41,427 nucleotides of DNA. It comes from Pseudomonadales bacterium (GTDB lineage Bacteria; Pseudomonadota; Gammaproteobacteria; Pseudomonadales; Natronospirillaceae). The notes beneath the pieces are model-generated. The model did no database searches and was not told where the DNA came from. It saw only the letters and a list, made by a program, of their open reading frames with translations. Shown here piece after piece: positions 25,153-34,606 of the stretch; positions within the stretch are counted from its first letter, which is position 1; each line of letters begins with the position of its first letter. Both the position numbers and the translations under genes were made by a program. The DNA lies in the NCBI GenBank assembly GCA_022968985.1, contig JALJPK010000005.1, forward strand, positions 144,226-185,652. Direction: 5' to 3'.

Positions 25153-25503
25153 TTAGGCTGCTTTTCTTCGCATCGGTTTAAATTCAACTTGCATGTGTGT
25201 TGAGTCTATTTTGAAATCTTTGCACGATGTTTCCAACTCTAAACTAATGGCGCTTATCTTCTTGTAATCACTCAGTTCAATATGATTATTTAATAACGAC
25301 AGTTTTGTATTTGATAACGTGGACTGATCAACCTTTAAACGGATTTTTTTAGCGTCAATTTGTAAATTAATGTACAAAACGGCTTTATTAATTGAGATTT
25401 CTTTTGAAGTCATCCAAGTGGCTATATCGATATGTTTGATTAAAGATTGTTTTTCGGGTGCAATGTTGATCGTTTTGATCGTATTAGTTTTAGTCTTTGC
25501 CAT
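25153..25503 (-). CDS. Hypothetical protein, 116 aa
   Basis: No family recognised. It is a small soluble protein without signal peptide or membrane segment, with alternating hydrophobic patches ('AVLYINLQIDAKKIRLKVDQ', 'ISAISLELETS') suggesting a mostly beta structure, and a basic tail 'MRRKAA'. The ATG at 25503 was chosen over the in-frame GTG at 25512 because AAGGTGG sits 5 nt upstream and would overlap the GTG. It is isolated between the transporter and the LRR gene. Confidence 0.65.
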   Translation of the reverse strand: MAKTKTNTIKTINIAPEKQSLIKHIDIATWMTSKEISINKAVLYINLQIDAKKIRLKVDQSTLSNTKLSLLNNHIELSDYKKISAISLELETSCKDFKIDSTHMQVEFKPMRRKAA

Positions 25504-25799
25504 GTTAACCACCTTATTTAAAATAAATATTCGATGGACTAACTTTAATGAGTTTTAGAGGTTAAAAAAATCGGTCAAATGGGTAAAATATGGCCTAAGC
25601 CAAAATGTTGATTATTTATATCGTTTGGGTTTTTCAAAGAATATTCAGGCGGGATTATTGTAAGGCAGGAGTTCAACTATTTTTTTAGGGAAGTTATCCG
25701 ATAGTACTTAAAAAATAATACGGGTTAATTTTAAATCACCCGATTCAAATATTAAACTTTCTAATTAATATCATCCAAACTTAGAATTTCTTAAATATA

Positions 25800-27197
25800 T
25801 TATTCACATCCGCTGTATTTTAATAATCGTTTATTCTCTATAAGCGCACAATCATAAATATCATTACCTTCCAAATCTAACAGCACTACATTTTTAAATT
25901 TTTTAAGTGCTGCAATAGAAGTAATCTGTTTATTAGCTAAATCAATAAACTCTAAATCTTCAATATTTTCCATATTCGAAATATCATTAATATTATTATC
26001 CCAAAAATCAATACTTTTTAAATTGTTAATATTTTCAATCAAATCAAATGACTCAAGTTTACTTCGTTTGATTGCTATTTCTTTAAGCTCAAGCCCAGTG
26101 AGAAAATCCAAACTATCTATATTACTATTTTCTATATAAATCGATTGAAGACTTTTTAGGTTTGCTATCGAGTATTTATTAATGATATTAACATTCACTA
26201 ATTTTAAATTTTGTAAGCTCGGAAAAAAACTAAAATCAATATCTATTGTATTATTGATAACACCGGTGATAATAAGTATTTCTAAACCTTTAAAACCAGC
26301 AATTGTATTTAATGTTAAATTATTAATACTACTGATATTATGTAGTTGCAAATTTTGAATATGATCCCAAGATTCAAGTCCACTTAAATCAATATCACCA
26401 TTACAAATTATGGAATGCATCTTAATAAGCTCACTCACACTACGTAAAAGCACTATATCACTTGTTGTATTATTAGAATCACTGATACATTCTAATAAAT
26501 CATGACTTAAATTTTGTGTATTGGGTGTTAACTCAATTAACTCAGATCGGTTTATGGGTTGATCTAATTGTTTAACTATCCATTTATCAACATCAAATGA
26601 CACGTTTGAAATTAAATTTAATCTTTTATCATTACTATTATTTATTCGATCTAAATAGTCATTTATTAAACCATCAATATCAGTGTCATCATCTATTCTT
26701 GTTGTATCTATATTTTTCCATTGACCCTGTATCAAACGAAATTCGACTTGCCAGCTGTCAATTGTTTTTTCAGATAACAATAAATAGTTAAAGTCATTAC
26801 CTCTTATAATTTGACTATTTTCTTTAGTTATTTTTAATAAATTAAATTGATAACTCAGTTGTTGATTACTTGGATCGAAAATATAATGACTTACTTCTTG
26901 TTTTTGTTGATCGTAATTATTCTCTAACACAACCTGTTCAGATATCAATTCAACTGATAACACAGATGTTTTTTTGACAGGTTTTTTTTTGACAGTTGTA
27001 TTATTTACAATTACATTTTGTAAATCGCTGTTTTCTTTAATTGATGTTTTAATTTCTGTTTTAATTGCTGTTTTAATTAATAGTTCTTGTTGAGGATTTT
27101 CTAATTGACTAGTTGCTTCAGAATCAACACCACTTATATTATAAACAACCACAACCACTAATAATAAAATAAGCCCTAATAAATACCTAGATGACAT
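25800..27197 (-). CDS. Leucine-rich repeat protein, membrane-anchored or exported
   Basis: A 465-residue protein. An N-terminal hydrophobic segment (about 4-22, 'YLLGLILLLVVVVVYNIS') acts as signal anchor or signal peptide. A Lys/Thr-rich linker (about 30-80, 'KKKPVKKTS') and a unique domain (about 85-215) follow. From about 260 to 455 are some 7-8 irregular leucine-rich repeats of 20-22 residues ('LNTIAGFKGLEILIIT', 'LKSLQSIYIENSNIDSLDFL', 'MENIEDLEFIDLANKQITSI'). Asn-rich LRRs of this kind resemble internalin-type repeats. A Cys near the C-terminus ('YDCALIENKRLLKYSGCE') may cap the solenoid. A protein-protein interaction role in the envelope is inferred. It starts 35 bp after the DUF2867 gene. 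Confidence 0.8.
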   Translation of the reverse strand: MSSRYLLGLILLLVVVVVYNISGVDSEATSQLENPQQELLIKTAIKTEIKTSIKENSDLQNVIVNNTTVKKKPVKKTSVLSVELISEQVVLENNYDQQKQEVSHYIFDPSNQQLSYQFNLLKITKENSQIIRGNDFNYLLLSEKTIDSWQVEFRLIQGQWKNIDTTRIDDDTDIDGLINDYLDRINNSNDKRLNLISNVSFDVDKWIVKQLDQPINRSELIELTPNTQNLSHDLLECISDSNNTTSDIVLLRSVSELIKMHSIICNGDIDLSGLESWDHIQNLQLHNISSINNLTLNTIAGFKGLEILIITGVINNTIDIDFSFFPSLQNLKLVNVNIINKYSIANLKSLQSIYIENSNIDSLDFLTGLELKEIAIKRSKLESFDLIENINNLKSIDFWDNNINDISNMENIEDLEFIDLANKQITSIAALKKFKNVVLLDLEGNDIYDCALIENKRLLKYSGCE

Positions 27198-27232
27198 ACA
27201 TGTATTTCCTAAAAAAATTAACTTTAATCATT

Positions 27233-27778
27233 TCATGATCGTAGTTTTTTAAGCACAGTGGGTACAATTATTTTATGTACAGGTTTAACAAAAAACATAT
27301 ATAACTTACCAAACCAGTTTTTCACATGAACCACTGTAGTGGTATACAGCAGGGTATTATTTTCTTGGCCTGTTGATTGACCCGCTGATTGGTCTGCGGC
27401 CGGCTCTGTAGTTGATGCGGCGCAGAGGAAAAAAGAAACCTTCACAGTTAAATGCCTGTCACTGTCTTCTAATATTATTTCTTGATCGGATAAAGCATAT
27501 ATTGAGAAGATACCCAGCTGATCCCCTACTTTGTATTGTTTGTCAGTTTTGTTGTCTTTAACATCTGATAAGGCCCCTAAGTCTTTAAGACCTAGTTTTG
27601 ACACAATGCTGTTGCGAAAACGCATTAAAGCGTTGATCCAATTGGGAGTGTTTTGCATCAGTTCTAAATAGATATCTAAGGCAGTACGATCGCCTAGCTT
27701 GATCTTGCGTTTGTGACAGTCATAAAAGTATGCATCGGTTGTGTAATGACTTATTTTTGAATTGTGGTTAATGTCCAT
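27233..27778 (-). CDS. DUF2867 family protein
   Basis: A 181-residue protein of the DUF2867 family, recognised from 'NWINALMRFRNSIVSKLGLKDLG' (about 45-67), 'GDQLGIFSIYALSDQEIILEDSDRHL' (about 86-111) and the C-terminal 'VHVKNWFGKLYMFFVKPVHKIIV' (about 149-171). Function is not established. A 20-residue low-complexity insert rich in Ala, Ser, Gln and Gly (about 121-140, with AGQSTGQ) breaks the normal core and looks lineage-specific. Probably co-transcribed with the LRR gene 35 bp downstream. Confidence 0.85.
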   Translation of the reverse strand: MDINHNSKISHYTTDAYFYDCHKRKIKLGDRTALDIYLELMQNTPNWINALMRFRNSIVSKLGLKDLGALSDVKDNKTDKQYKVGDQLGIFSIYALSDQEIILEDSDRHLTVKVSFFLCAASTTEPAADQSAGQSTGQENNTLLYTTTVVHVKNWFGKLYMFFVKPVHKIIVPTVLKKLRS

Positions 27779-27956
27779 TTTATGTCCGTAATGCTAAAAA
27801 TAGATGAGCATGATACCTATAAACTTAAAAAGTTTCCTTATCTAGATTGTTACAAAATTAATTGCATTTAGAACTGCTGGCTGATGGTTGTATAAAGTTA
27901 GACATCACTTCAAATAGGCGTCAGCACAAAGAGTGTGCTGACAAGTAAATATAAAC

Positions 27957-29378
27957 TTAACTAATAATTACAGGGTTAATCACCTTACCCCCAATAATAC
28001 GTTTATCAATAACACCCTGAGCTATACCAATTGATTTAGCCAAGGTTTTACCAGCTGCTGCTAAACTTTCGTCTAATGATATATCTGGGTTAACCGATGT
28101 GCCTGTCTCGCTATTAAATGGCATTGACACAATATCTTTTACTGCACCTTTTTTGTAGACCGCTTCTAAATCACCAATAATACCTGGGTTAATATTCGAG
28201 CCATAAATAAACATACTATGATGGTTTTTATTATGGTTACGCCCGCCATTTGAGTTACGCACTAATGTTCGACCAAATGTATTTAAATTAGCAAAATTAA
28301 CACGATCATCTAAATTGGCATCTACTAAGCCTTGGTGCAACTGTGCCAATACATTCATCGTATTCACACTTTGTACGGTTTCTTTTATTAAGGTGTCGTC
28401 TTGGTGGTTATCACTGCCACATTCAAGCCCTATCGTAACAACAGGGGTAATGTTTAAACGAAACAATGCAATCGCCATTTTGACTTGGTTACTTGGATCG
28501 TTGCCATTCACATCGGTAATTAAATCATTTAATGACTCACCAATTTGTTTGGCTTGTGAGCGAGACTGGGCGTATTGATCAATAAAATTCATTTGAGCTT
28601 TATTGCCTGAAATTTTAGTTTGTTGATAAATACGATCAATTGATTTATCACGGATTCTATTTAAGTCGTCCATATAAGAGTAACCACCCACAAATAAACT
28701 CTTAATATCATTTGGGTTTAATTTTGAAATGGTTTTACCTTCACTTGCATAAGTCTTTCCGCCAAGTACAACAGGCTCAGCCATTAATGTAGCTAATCCC
28801 GACCTTGTTTCTTGGGCCAATAACGATGGTAAGTACTCACTACCTGAGCCGTCAGCGCCTTTTATTGCCCCACTAAAACCAAGCACCGCACTAAATTCAG
28901 GATGTGCATTGGCACCGGTGGCAATATTCAAACAAGACATATGATCCAACCAAGCTTGGGGTAATAATGACCAGATTTTACTGGCACGAACTTGCTGGCC
29001 ACCCATAAAAAACTGGGTGCTGTTTGCAAAATCATCCGCTGTAATATCAACCCCATTAATAGTACCTAGATTCATATCGGGTAAATCAAGCGCTGAGGCA
29101 TGCTGAATATACCGCCTTACATCGTTGATATTTTCAGGGTCTATATTAGGATCCGCATACATTCCCGGGCCATTTGCATTAATAGGATCGCCGTTTTGAT
29201 TTAAACTCATGATTAAGTATTTATAATCCATGGCTTGTTGTGCAGCATGTAAAGGTTGGCCCAATAAAAATGCCGCGGGTAAACCCGTTGCCATTGATCT
29301 TAAGGCTAAGCCTTGGCTGGCCAATAATGAGCGAGTGATAAAACTACGTCGATTCATGTTTTTATGTAATTTAGTCAT
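27957..29378 (-). CDS. DUF1501 family Tat-exported protein
   Basis: A 473-residue protein with a twin-arginine signal ('MNRRSFITRSLLASQGLAL', Arg at 10-11, hydrophobic run to 'PLHA' near 45). The body resembles DUF1501, an alkaline-phosphatase-superfamily-like fold. C-terminal hallmarks are 'LNTFGRTLVRNSNGGRNHNKNHHSMFIYGSNI' (given in parts: FGRTLVRNS, NHNKNHHSMF) and 'GSDNHQDDT'. The start is separated from the upstream cytochrome stop codon by one base (TAA-A-ATG), so the two are translationally coupled. An internal ATG at 29357 would also keep the Tat motif. It is probably periplasmic and folded before export; the reaction is unknown. Confidence 0.8.
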   Translation of the reverse strand: MTKLHKNMNRRSFITRSLLASQGLALRSMATGLPAAFLLGQPLHAAQQAMDYKYLIMSLNQNGDPINANGPGMYADPNIDPENINDVRRYIQHASALDLPDMNLGTINGVDITADDFANSTQFFMGGQQVRASKIWSLLPQAWLDHMSCLNIATGANAHPEFSAVLGFSGAIKGADGSGSEYLPSLLAQETRSGLATLMAEPVVLGGKTYASEGKTISKLNPNDIKSLFVGGYSYMDDLNRIRDKSIDRIYQQTKISGNKAQMNFIDQYAQSRSQAKQIGESLNDLITDVNGNDPSNQVKMAIALFRLNITPVVTIGLECGSDNHQDDTLIKETVQSVNTMNVLAQLHQGLVDANLDDRVNFANLNTFGRTLVRNSNGGRNHNKNHHSMFIYGSNINPGIIGDLEAVYKKGAVKDIVSMPFNSETGTSVNPDISLDESLAAAGKTLAKSIGIAQGVIDKRIIGGKVINPVIIS

Positions 29379-29379
29379 T

Positions 29380-32154
29380 TTAAAAACCCAACCCTATTAC
29401 GTCATTTGAAGTACAAGCGGTGTACCATACATTTTTCATTGCAGCGCCTTTTGAAAGACTTAATCCGCATTGTAATACGCTTTGATTGTCATCAATAATA
29501 TCTAAAGCCAAATCGGCACAATTACCCTTTTCTCGACTCACATCCCAAACAAAGGTTAATTCTTCAATGGCAATAGGGTAGCGTTCTTGGTTAGGCAAAA
29601 TACCCATAATATCTTCGACTATCGCTTTGATCGAAGTTGTATAGTCGTTTGGATCAAATGCATTTGAACTACCCACTACTTTATTACTGATTGAGCGACA
29701 CACATAATCGTAAGCTTTAGATTGGAACGCACCTAATAATGTAGATTGCACAAAATCAGCGTCACCACGAGCGTAACCGTCTCTAGGAATCAATGACACG
29801 GATTGTGTGGTTGAGCATAAATTTCCCATCGGCTCCAATCCTCGCTCCACTCGTACTTTATTATTACGGGTATTCAGTGCATGACAAAAATGATTTGAGC
29901 GACTTAAACTAATAAAAAATTCGCTGCTCTCAAATGTTTGGCTCGTTGTATTGGCGTGTACTAATTGCGATGAAAAAATATCCACAATCAAATCGTTAAA
30001 CGAAAAACCATCTTTAAAGTTTTCGATCACTTGTTTAAACACAGGGTCTGACGAATTACACTTTTGGCTATTGGCCCATAAGCATACTTTTTGTGCCCAA
30101 GCGCTGGCAAATAACGGGTGGTTGGCTAAGGTATTGGCTAAATCGTGCATTGTATTAATATCTGCATTAACCCCTTTAAATGCAAACGAGGCTATTTGAG
30201 AGTCATCAAATTCTTTACCACGATTATCATAATCTTGGTATTTCATAAATACTTTGCGCATTGGATCCAATAAACGGTGACAGTCATAACAAGCACTATC
30301 TTGCGGCGCATGATCAGGGTCCAGCTGTGCAAGCGCCATTTGATTATGCTGAACTGTGACATCGTTGGTTTCAAATATTTCCCCAATGGCTGTAATTAAA
30401 GTCTGGTTAGTAGTGATTCTAAATTGATTGTCACTATTAGTTTGGAATGTATTATAAAAAGGTAACGTGCTGAAAAAGCCCACTCTTGGAGTGCGTAACG
30501 TAAATACACTGTTAGCAGGTACGGCGCGAAGGGTCGCTGAAAATTCTTCAGTGAATTCAAACGTGGCCGCTTCACTTTGTAAACCAAACTCAACTTCACG
30601 CCAATCATTAAAGTCGGCCTGGGTTAATCCGGGTAAATCATCAAAACGCAATTCTTGTCTTGGATTACTGTCGGCGTAACTTAATGCCGCCAACACTGCA
30701 GTGGTCACTTGGTATGTTTTAGTATTAATCACTTTATTAAATGGTTCGTTATTATTGATTATATCCATTGCGGTTAATGGGAAATAATCTACTAAATTGT
30801 CGAATAACCAATTGCGATCAACCGGTTTATTATTACCAATACGATCTAACTGTGCGTTATATGCGAAGTTTTCACCTTGGTTTTTTTGTTGTAACGCAAT
30901 ACGCATAAAGTCTTTAATTTTGTGTTGGTATAAATCAGTTGATTGCCAAAGTTTGATGTTTTGCGCAAGCATGCTTTGATCAATTTGATTATCAACAATA
31001 ATTTGATCAATTTCTGATTGTGATACCACCTCACCTGTTAATAAGTATTTCACCTTTATTAAACCCGTTAGCGGGTTAATCACTTCAAATTCGATCACTT
31101 CCTCAGGTTCGATCTGACTTAAGTCGGTGTCGTTAATGGCTTGCTGTTTAATACCTTCCATACAACTCACCGCTTCATCACTTAACCAATCACCAGTGGT
31201 TGGCATTCTACGAGAACAGGCATTTTCACCCCAAGCTTCGTATCTTTGTTGATCCACTAATTTAAGCAATAAAGAATTACCTGGCATTTCGTGGTCAATT
31301 AATAATTCATCTTCGCAGCCTTCAATTAATGAGGGTTTGCCAACTAAACGTAAATGACGATCACTAGAAACTAAATCTAATTTTCCACCCAAAATATCAG
31401 GAGTTATATTATGACAAGTGGTGCAAGCGTACCCATTTAATAAACTATCAAAAGATTCACATATCTGAACCTCGCTTTGGGTATCGGTTTGAGTCGTTGT
31501 GTTTGAATCCGTTGTTGTGTCGGTTTGGCTTTGGGTTTGGGTTTGTGTAGTAGAGTCAGTTTCAGTCGATGTTGTGTTTTGCTCTAAATCTGAGTTGTCT
31601 ATTGCTTGATACACATAAGACTCCACACAATCTACTTCTTCACGGCTTAACCACTTATCACTTGTAGGCATTTTAGCGGTACAGGCATTGTCACCCCAAG
31701 CTTCGTATTTTTGTTGATCAATTAATTTAAGTAATAAAGAGTTACTAGGTGTATTTGCATCAATTAATAACTCATCTTCACAACCCACAACTAACGAAGG
31801 TTGGTTAACTAAACGTAAATGACGATCGTTGGATAATAAATCTAACCCACCCCCAATATTTTCAGGGTTATCACTATGACAAGCCGTACAGGCATAATCA
31901 GTTAATATCGTTTCAAGGGACTCACAGATTTGTACCTGGGTTTGGGTAAATGTTTGATTTTGGGTATTTGTAACTGTGTTTGTATTTAATGCTGTATTGT
32001 TTTGGGTATTGTTTTGAGTGTCAGTAGAGCCAGAATTTTGATTGACCGATTGAGTTGAATCATTATCCTCTTTTGAAAGATCGGACTCATTGTCTTCACA
32101 TGACAATAAACTTAATGAAAAAAATAAGGCAAGAGTAAGTTTATGTAATTGCAT
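29380..32154 (-). CDS. Triheme c-type lipoprotein related to DUF1588/planctomycete-type cytochromes
   Basis: A 924-residue lipoprotein with lipobox LLSC (Cys19). A Thr/Asn/Gln-rich linker precedes two tandem copies of a heme domain (about 75-185 and 229-340), with CTACH (89-93) and CTTCH (244-248), separated by a second Thr/Gln/Ser linker. The large C-terminal part carries a third site CYDCH (622-626) in 'CYDCHRLLDPMRKVFMKYQDYD', which matches the DUF1588 CxxCH-x3-DP pattern. It is predicted to be an electron-carrying outer-membrane lipoprotein. It forms a coupled pair with the DUF1501 gene and parallels the larger cytochrome/DUF1552 pair upstream. Confidence 0.8.
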   Translation of the reverse strand: MQLHKLTLALFFSLSLLSCEDNESDLSKEDNDSTQSVNQNSGSTDTQNNTQNNTALNTNTVTNTQNQTFTQTQVQICESLETILTDYACTACHSDNPENIGGGLDLLSNDRHLRLVNQPSLVVGCEDELLIDANTPSNSLLLKLIDQQKYEAWGDNACTAKMPTSDKWLSREEVDCVESYVYQAIDNSDLEQNTTSTETDSTTQTQTQSQTDTTTDSNTTTQTDTQSEVQICESFDSLLNGYACTTCHNITPDILGGKLDLVSSDRHLRLVGKPSLIEGCEDELLIDHEMPGNSLLLKLVDQQRYEAWGENACSRRMPTTGDWLSDEAVSCMEGIKQQAINDTDLSQIEPEEVIEFEVINPLTGLIKVKYLLTGEVVSQSEIDQIIVDNQIDQSMLAQNIKLWQSTDLYQHKIKDFMRIALQQKNQGENFAYNAQLDRIGNNKPVDRNWLFDNLVDYFPLTAMDIINNNEPFNKVINTKTYQVTTAVLAALSYADSNPRQELRFDDLPGLTQADFNDWREVEFGLQSEAATFEFTEEFSATLRAVPANSVFTLRTPRVGFFSTLPFYNTFQTNSDNQFRITTNQTLITAIGEIFETNDVTVQHNQMALAQLDPDHAPQDSACYDCHRLLDPMRKVFMKYQDYDNRGKEFDDSQIASFAFKGVNADINTMHDLANTLANHPLFASAWAQKVCLWANSQKCNSSDPVFKQVIENFKDGFSFNDLIVDIFSSQLVHANTTSQTFESSEFFISLSRSNHFCHALNTRNNKVRVERGLEPMGNLCSTTQSVSLIPRDGYARGDADFVQSTLLGAFQSKAYDYVCRSISNKVVGSSNAFDPNDYTTSIKAIVEDIMGILPNQERYPIAIEELTFVWDVSREKGNCADLALDIIDDNQSVLQCGLSLSKGAAMKNVWYTACTSNDVIGLGF

Positions 32155-32427
32155 GAAGCACCTAAAATAAGGAATGATCAGGCTAATATAGGATGCATTT
32201 AGCTAAAAATCTGTGACAATTAGTTCACTTCTAATAAATACCTTATTTGTTACACAATTGTAGTGTCGTTCTTTGATGGGGTTCGCGCTTTTGATTGAAG
32301 TAATATACATTTTTGACTATGAGATTTAACAGCAAAAAAACAAAAACAGGTTATATTGCGTATTATGTTTATGTTTTAAACCTAATGCTTTAAATTTTAA
32401 TAAGGTGGGGGGATTATCTTCTAAGTG

Positions 32428-32634
32428 TTAAATTTTAATGAAATACGGAATAATCATTAAAATCACAGCCGCAATAATTAGAAGTAATACACTTGCAAAA
32501 AGGTAAGGCAAAACAAACAACGCGATACCCACACAAAATGGAATGAGCTTTTTTTGTTTTTTACCATAGATAAAATAACCAAAACCAACCCCACCAAATA
32601 AAACACTCAAAAACATGAATGGTATAGTTTCCAT
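32428..32634 (-). CDS. Small two-helix membrane protein
   Basis: A 68-residue protein with two or three hydrophobic helices (about 5-22, 31-46 and 47-65) split by a basic turn 'YGKKQKKLI'. I recognise no function; small proteins of this type are common in marine gammaproteobacteria. It lies 63 bp downstream of the HAD gene and 273 bp upstream of the triheme lipoprotein gene. Confidence 0.7.
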   Translation of the reverse strand: METIPFMFLSVLFGGVGFGYFIYGKKQKKLIPFCVGIALFVLPYLFASVLLLIIAAVILMIIPYFIKI

Positions 32635-32697
32635 CTTAAACGCCTTATTTTAGATTAGTGTTTATTTATGTGAGATCAAATCTTGTTTAACTATTAC

Positions 32698-33399
32698 CTA
32701 ACACTCGTTGATTATTGTTTGAGTTAAATCGGTAATACAAATTATAGACTGCTTTTGTTTAATATTATGTGACTCCTGTTGCCCTATCAATATAGATTTC
32801 ATACCTAACTCTCTAGGTGTCAGATAGTCATTAATATATGAGTCACCCACAAATACAGCATTGTGTGTAACACAATTAACTTGTTTTAATGCATAGTTGT
32901 AAATGTCGTGATGCGGTTTGCTTTTACCAAAATCAACTGAACTAATAACACTTTGAAAAAAACAGTCTAATTCGTATTTTTCTAACAACATTTTTACCAA
33001 ACCCGATTGATGAGTATTAGTCACAATAACTAATTTATAATGTGTCGCAAGCTCTTTAAGTATTGTTTTTAGACCTTTAAACGGCTGAATATGCAAAGCC
33101 CATTCATTGATATAAATTTCAATGAATTGTTTTTGAACTTCAAGACTTAACGGTTTGGCTTTAACCTGTATTAAAAAGTGATCCAGCACATCATTCAGTG
33201 AAAATTCCAGTAAATCAGTTTGATGTTTGTCTTCTAAATAGTTAAACGATTGTTCCCACTTAATAATAAACCCGGCATAACTTAATGCAGCACCCTGTTT
33301 GGTTAAATAATTAAACGCATTAATAAACGATTTAGATTGGCGCCCGTGTTTATAACTAACGATGCTGCCAAAAAAATCAAAAAGAATAGTATTGATCAT
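32698..33399 (-). CDS. HAD family hydrolase
   Basis: A 233-residue cytosolic HAD-superfamily protein with a C1-type helical cap (about 15-90). Motif I is 'ILFDFFGSIV' with nucleophile Asp8 but Phe where phosphatases have the second Asp (D-x-F-G-S); haloacid-dehalogenase-type members likewise lack it. Motif II is 'VIVTNTHQ' (Thr at about 125), motif III Lys in 'VDFGKSKPHHDIYNYAL', and motif IV 'VFVGDSYINDYLTPRELGM'. Substrate is unknown. It lies 96 bp downstream of the methyltransferase-like gene. Confidence 0.88.
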   Translation of the reverse strand: MINTILFDFFGSIVSYKHGRQSKSFINAFNYLTKQGAALSYAGFIIKWEQSFNYLEDKHQTDLLEFSLNDVLDHFLIQVKAKPLSLEVQKQFIEIYINEWALHIQPFKGLKTILKELATHYKLVIVTNTHQSGLVKMLLEKYELDCFFQSVISSVDFGKSKPHHDIYNYALKQVNCVTHNAVFVGDSYINDYLTPRELGMKSILIGQQESHNIKQKQSIICITDLTQTIINEC

Positions 33400-33495
33400 T
33401 AATTAATCCTGATGATTGTTAAAAAATAAAATAAAATAAAAAGCAGTGATATATTAACAAATTTAACTATGAACGCTATACCCGATTAAACACAT

Positions 33496-34449
33496 TCACC
33501 CTGTTTTTTTCAGCAACAATACCGCTCGATACGCCCCCATTGCTACAAAGTTTGCCACCTGTTGTTTGTCTTCTATTATCGCTTTGATGTATTTAAAACT
33601 AAAAGCGGGGTCCACTATATAGTTATTAACATGCTGCATTTTCACTTCTAAATGGCTTTTGTTTTCTAGGTAACTTAATACAATAGACAAATCTCGATGT
33701 TCATAAAAATAGAATAAGGCATGGCCGTTTACGTTTAATTTTTCGAATGAATTATCTAAAATAGTTTGCCAGCTTGTTGGCATATTCTGTACGGTTGCTG
33801 CTGTTAGAATATCCGATGAGCTGATGTCTATTTCATTTTCAGCTAACACAAACGAGGGAGTTAACCACATTTTATTGTAATCACACAGCTGAGGGTGTAA
33901 AAATAACATTAGGTCGTGGTTGTTTTGATAGTTGTTTAGTTCAGTTAAGTCTTGATAGCTACAGTCTATGTTGGGTGCATTTTTATTTAATAGTTTGGAA
34001 TATTCAATATCACGATACATCACATCAACCGCACTTATTTTTTTGGCACTGAGTTGATTATTTAGAATGTCACCTTCAAAAAATTTGCCACAACCTGGTA
34101 TTAAAATATGTTCAAATTTACTTTTGCCTATCAAGGTTAAAGCTTGTTCAAGATAGGTTGAGAATAAATTTTTGGCAAATATTGACTGTCTGATTTCACT
34201 AATATACACACTGTTGTATATCTCTAACCAATTATTGGATTTTTTCTGTTCCAAATTTTTAAAAATTTTCTTTTGCACATCTAAGTAATTGATAAACGTT
34301 AGGTTTTGCTGTGAAGGAATAAGTTGCAGCTCTACTTCGGTATTAAGTTTATTTAAGTCAGTAAACAAATGTGGATATTGTTGGCTTAAACTATTAAAAA
34401 GATTATCCACCACTTTTAAAAGTGAAATAGAAATGACTTGATCGTGCAT
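33496..34449 (-). CDS. Class I methyltransferase-like protein
   Basis: A 317-residue protein. The N-terminal third is helical ('LLKVVDNLFNSLSQQYPHLF'). From about residue 115 a Rossmann-type SAM-binding pattern is visible: motif I-like 'HILIPGCGKFFEGDIL' (about 117-132), an acidic end of strand 2 in 'SAVDVMYRDIEYS', and 'HDLMLFLHPQLCD' as motif IV-like. The later strand 'NGHALFYFYEHRDL' fits. The G-x-G loop is short, so methyltransferase activity is inferred, not proven. The Shine-Dalgarno is GGGGGAAT just before the ATG. It follows the terminator of the DUF1552 gene, so it has its own promoter or depends on read-through. Confidence 0.65.
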   Translation of the reverse strand: MHDQVISISLLKVVDNLFNSLSQQYPHLFTDLNKLNTEVELQLIPSQQNLTFINYLDVQKKIFKNLEQKKSNNWLEIYNSVYISEIRQSIFAKNLFSTYLEQALTLIGKSKFEHILIPGCGKFFEGDILNNQLSAKKISAVDVMYRDIEYSKLLNKNAPNIDCSYQDLTELNNYQNNHDLMLFLHPQLCDYNKMWLTPSFVLAENEIDISSSDILTAATVQNMPTSWQTILDNSFEKLNVNGHALFYFYEHRDLSIVLSYLENKSHLEVKMQHVNNYIVDPAFSFKYIKAIIEDKQQVANFVAMGAYRAVLLLKKTG

Positions 34450-34461
34450 AATTCCCCCAAT

Positions 34462-34483
34462 AAAAAAGCCGGCATTTGCCGAC
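34462..34483 (-). terminator. Rho-independent terminator downstream of DUF1552 gene
   Basis: On the - strand GTCGGC-AAAT-GCCGGC is followed by TTTTTTA. The one non-Watson-Crick pair is G-U in the - strand RNA but C-A in the + strand, which supports function on the - strand. Confidence 0.85.
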
Positions 34484-34509
34484 TTTTAGAAGTTTATTTA
34501 CTTGATTGT

Positions 34510-34557
34510 TCAGCTTAATATAACAGAATCACGTTCAATACCAGAAAAATCTGCCAC
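34510..34557 (-). pseudogene. Vestigial second 3' end of the DUF1552 gene
   Basis: On the - strand it reads VADFSGIERDSVILS then TGA, against TDFGGVGRNSDILS then TGA at the live gene end. The two stops are 97 bp apart, and part of the flank (AGAAGTTTATTT) is also repeated. An in-frame TAG lies just upstream of the vestige. It lies between the live stop codon and the terminator, which suggests the vestige is the older end. Confidence 0.78.
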
Positions 34558-34606
34558 CTAATATTAAACAACCATTGAGAAGTTTATTTTTAGCTTACAT
34601 GATTAA

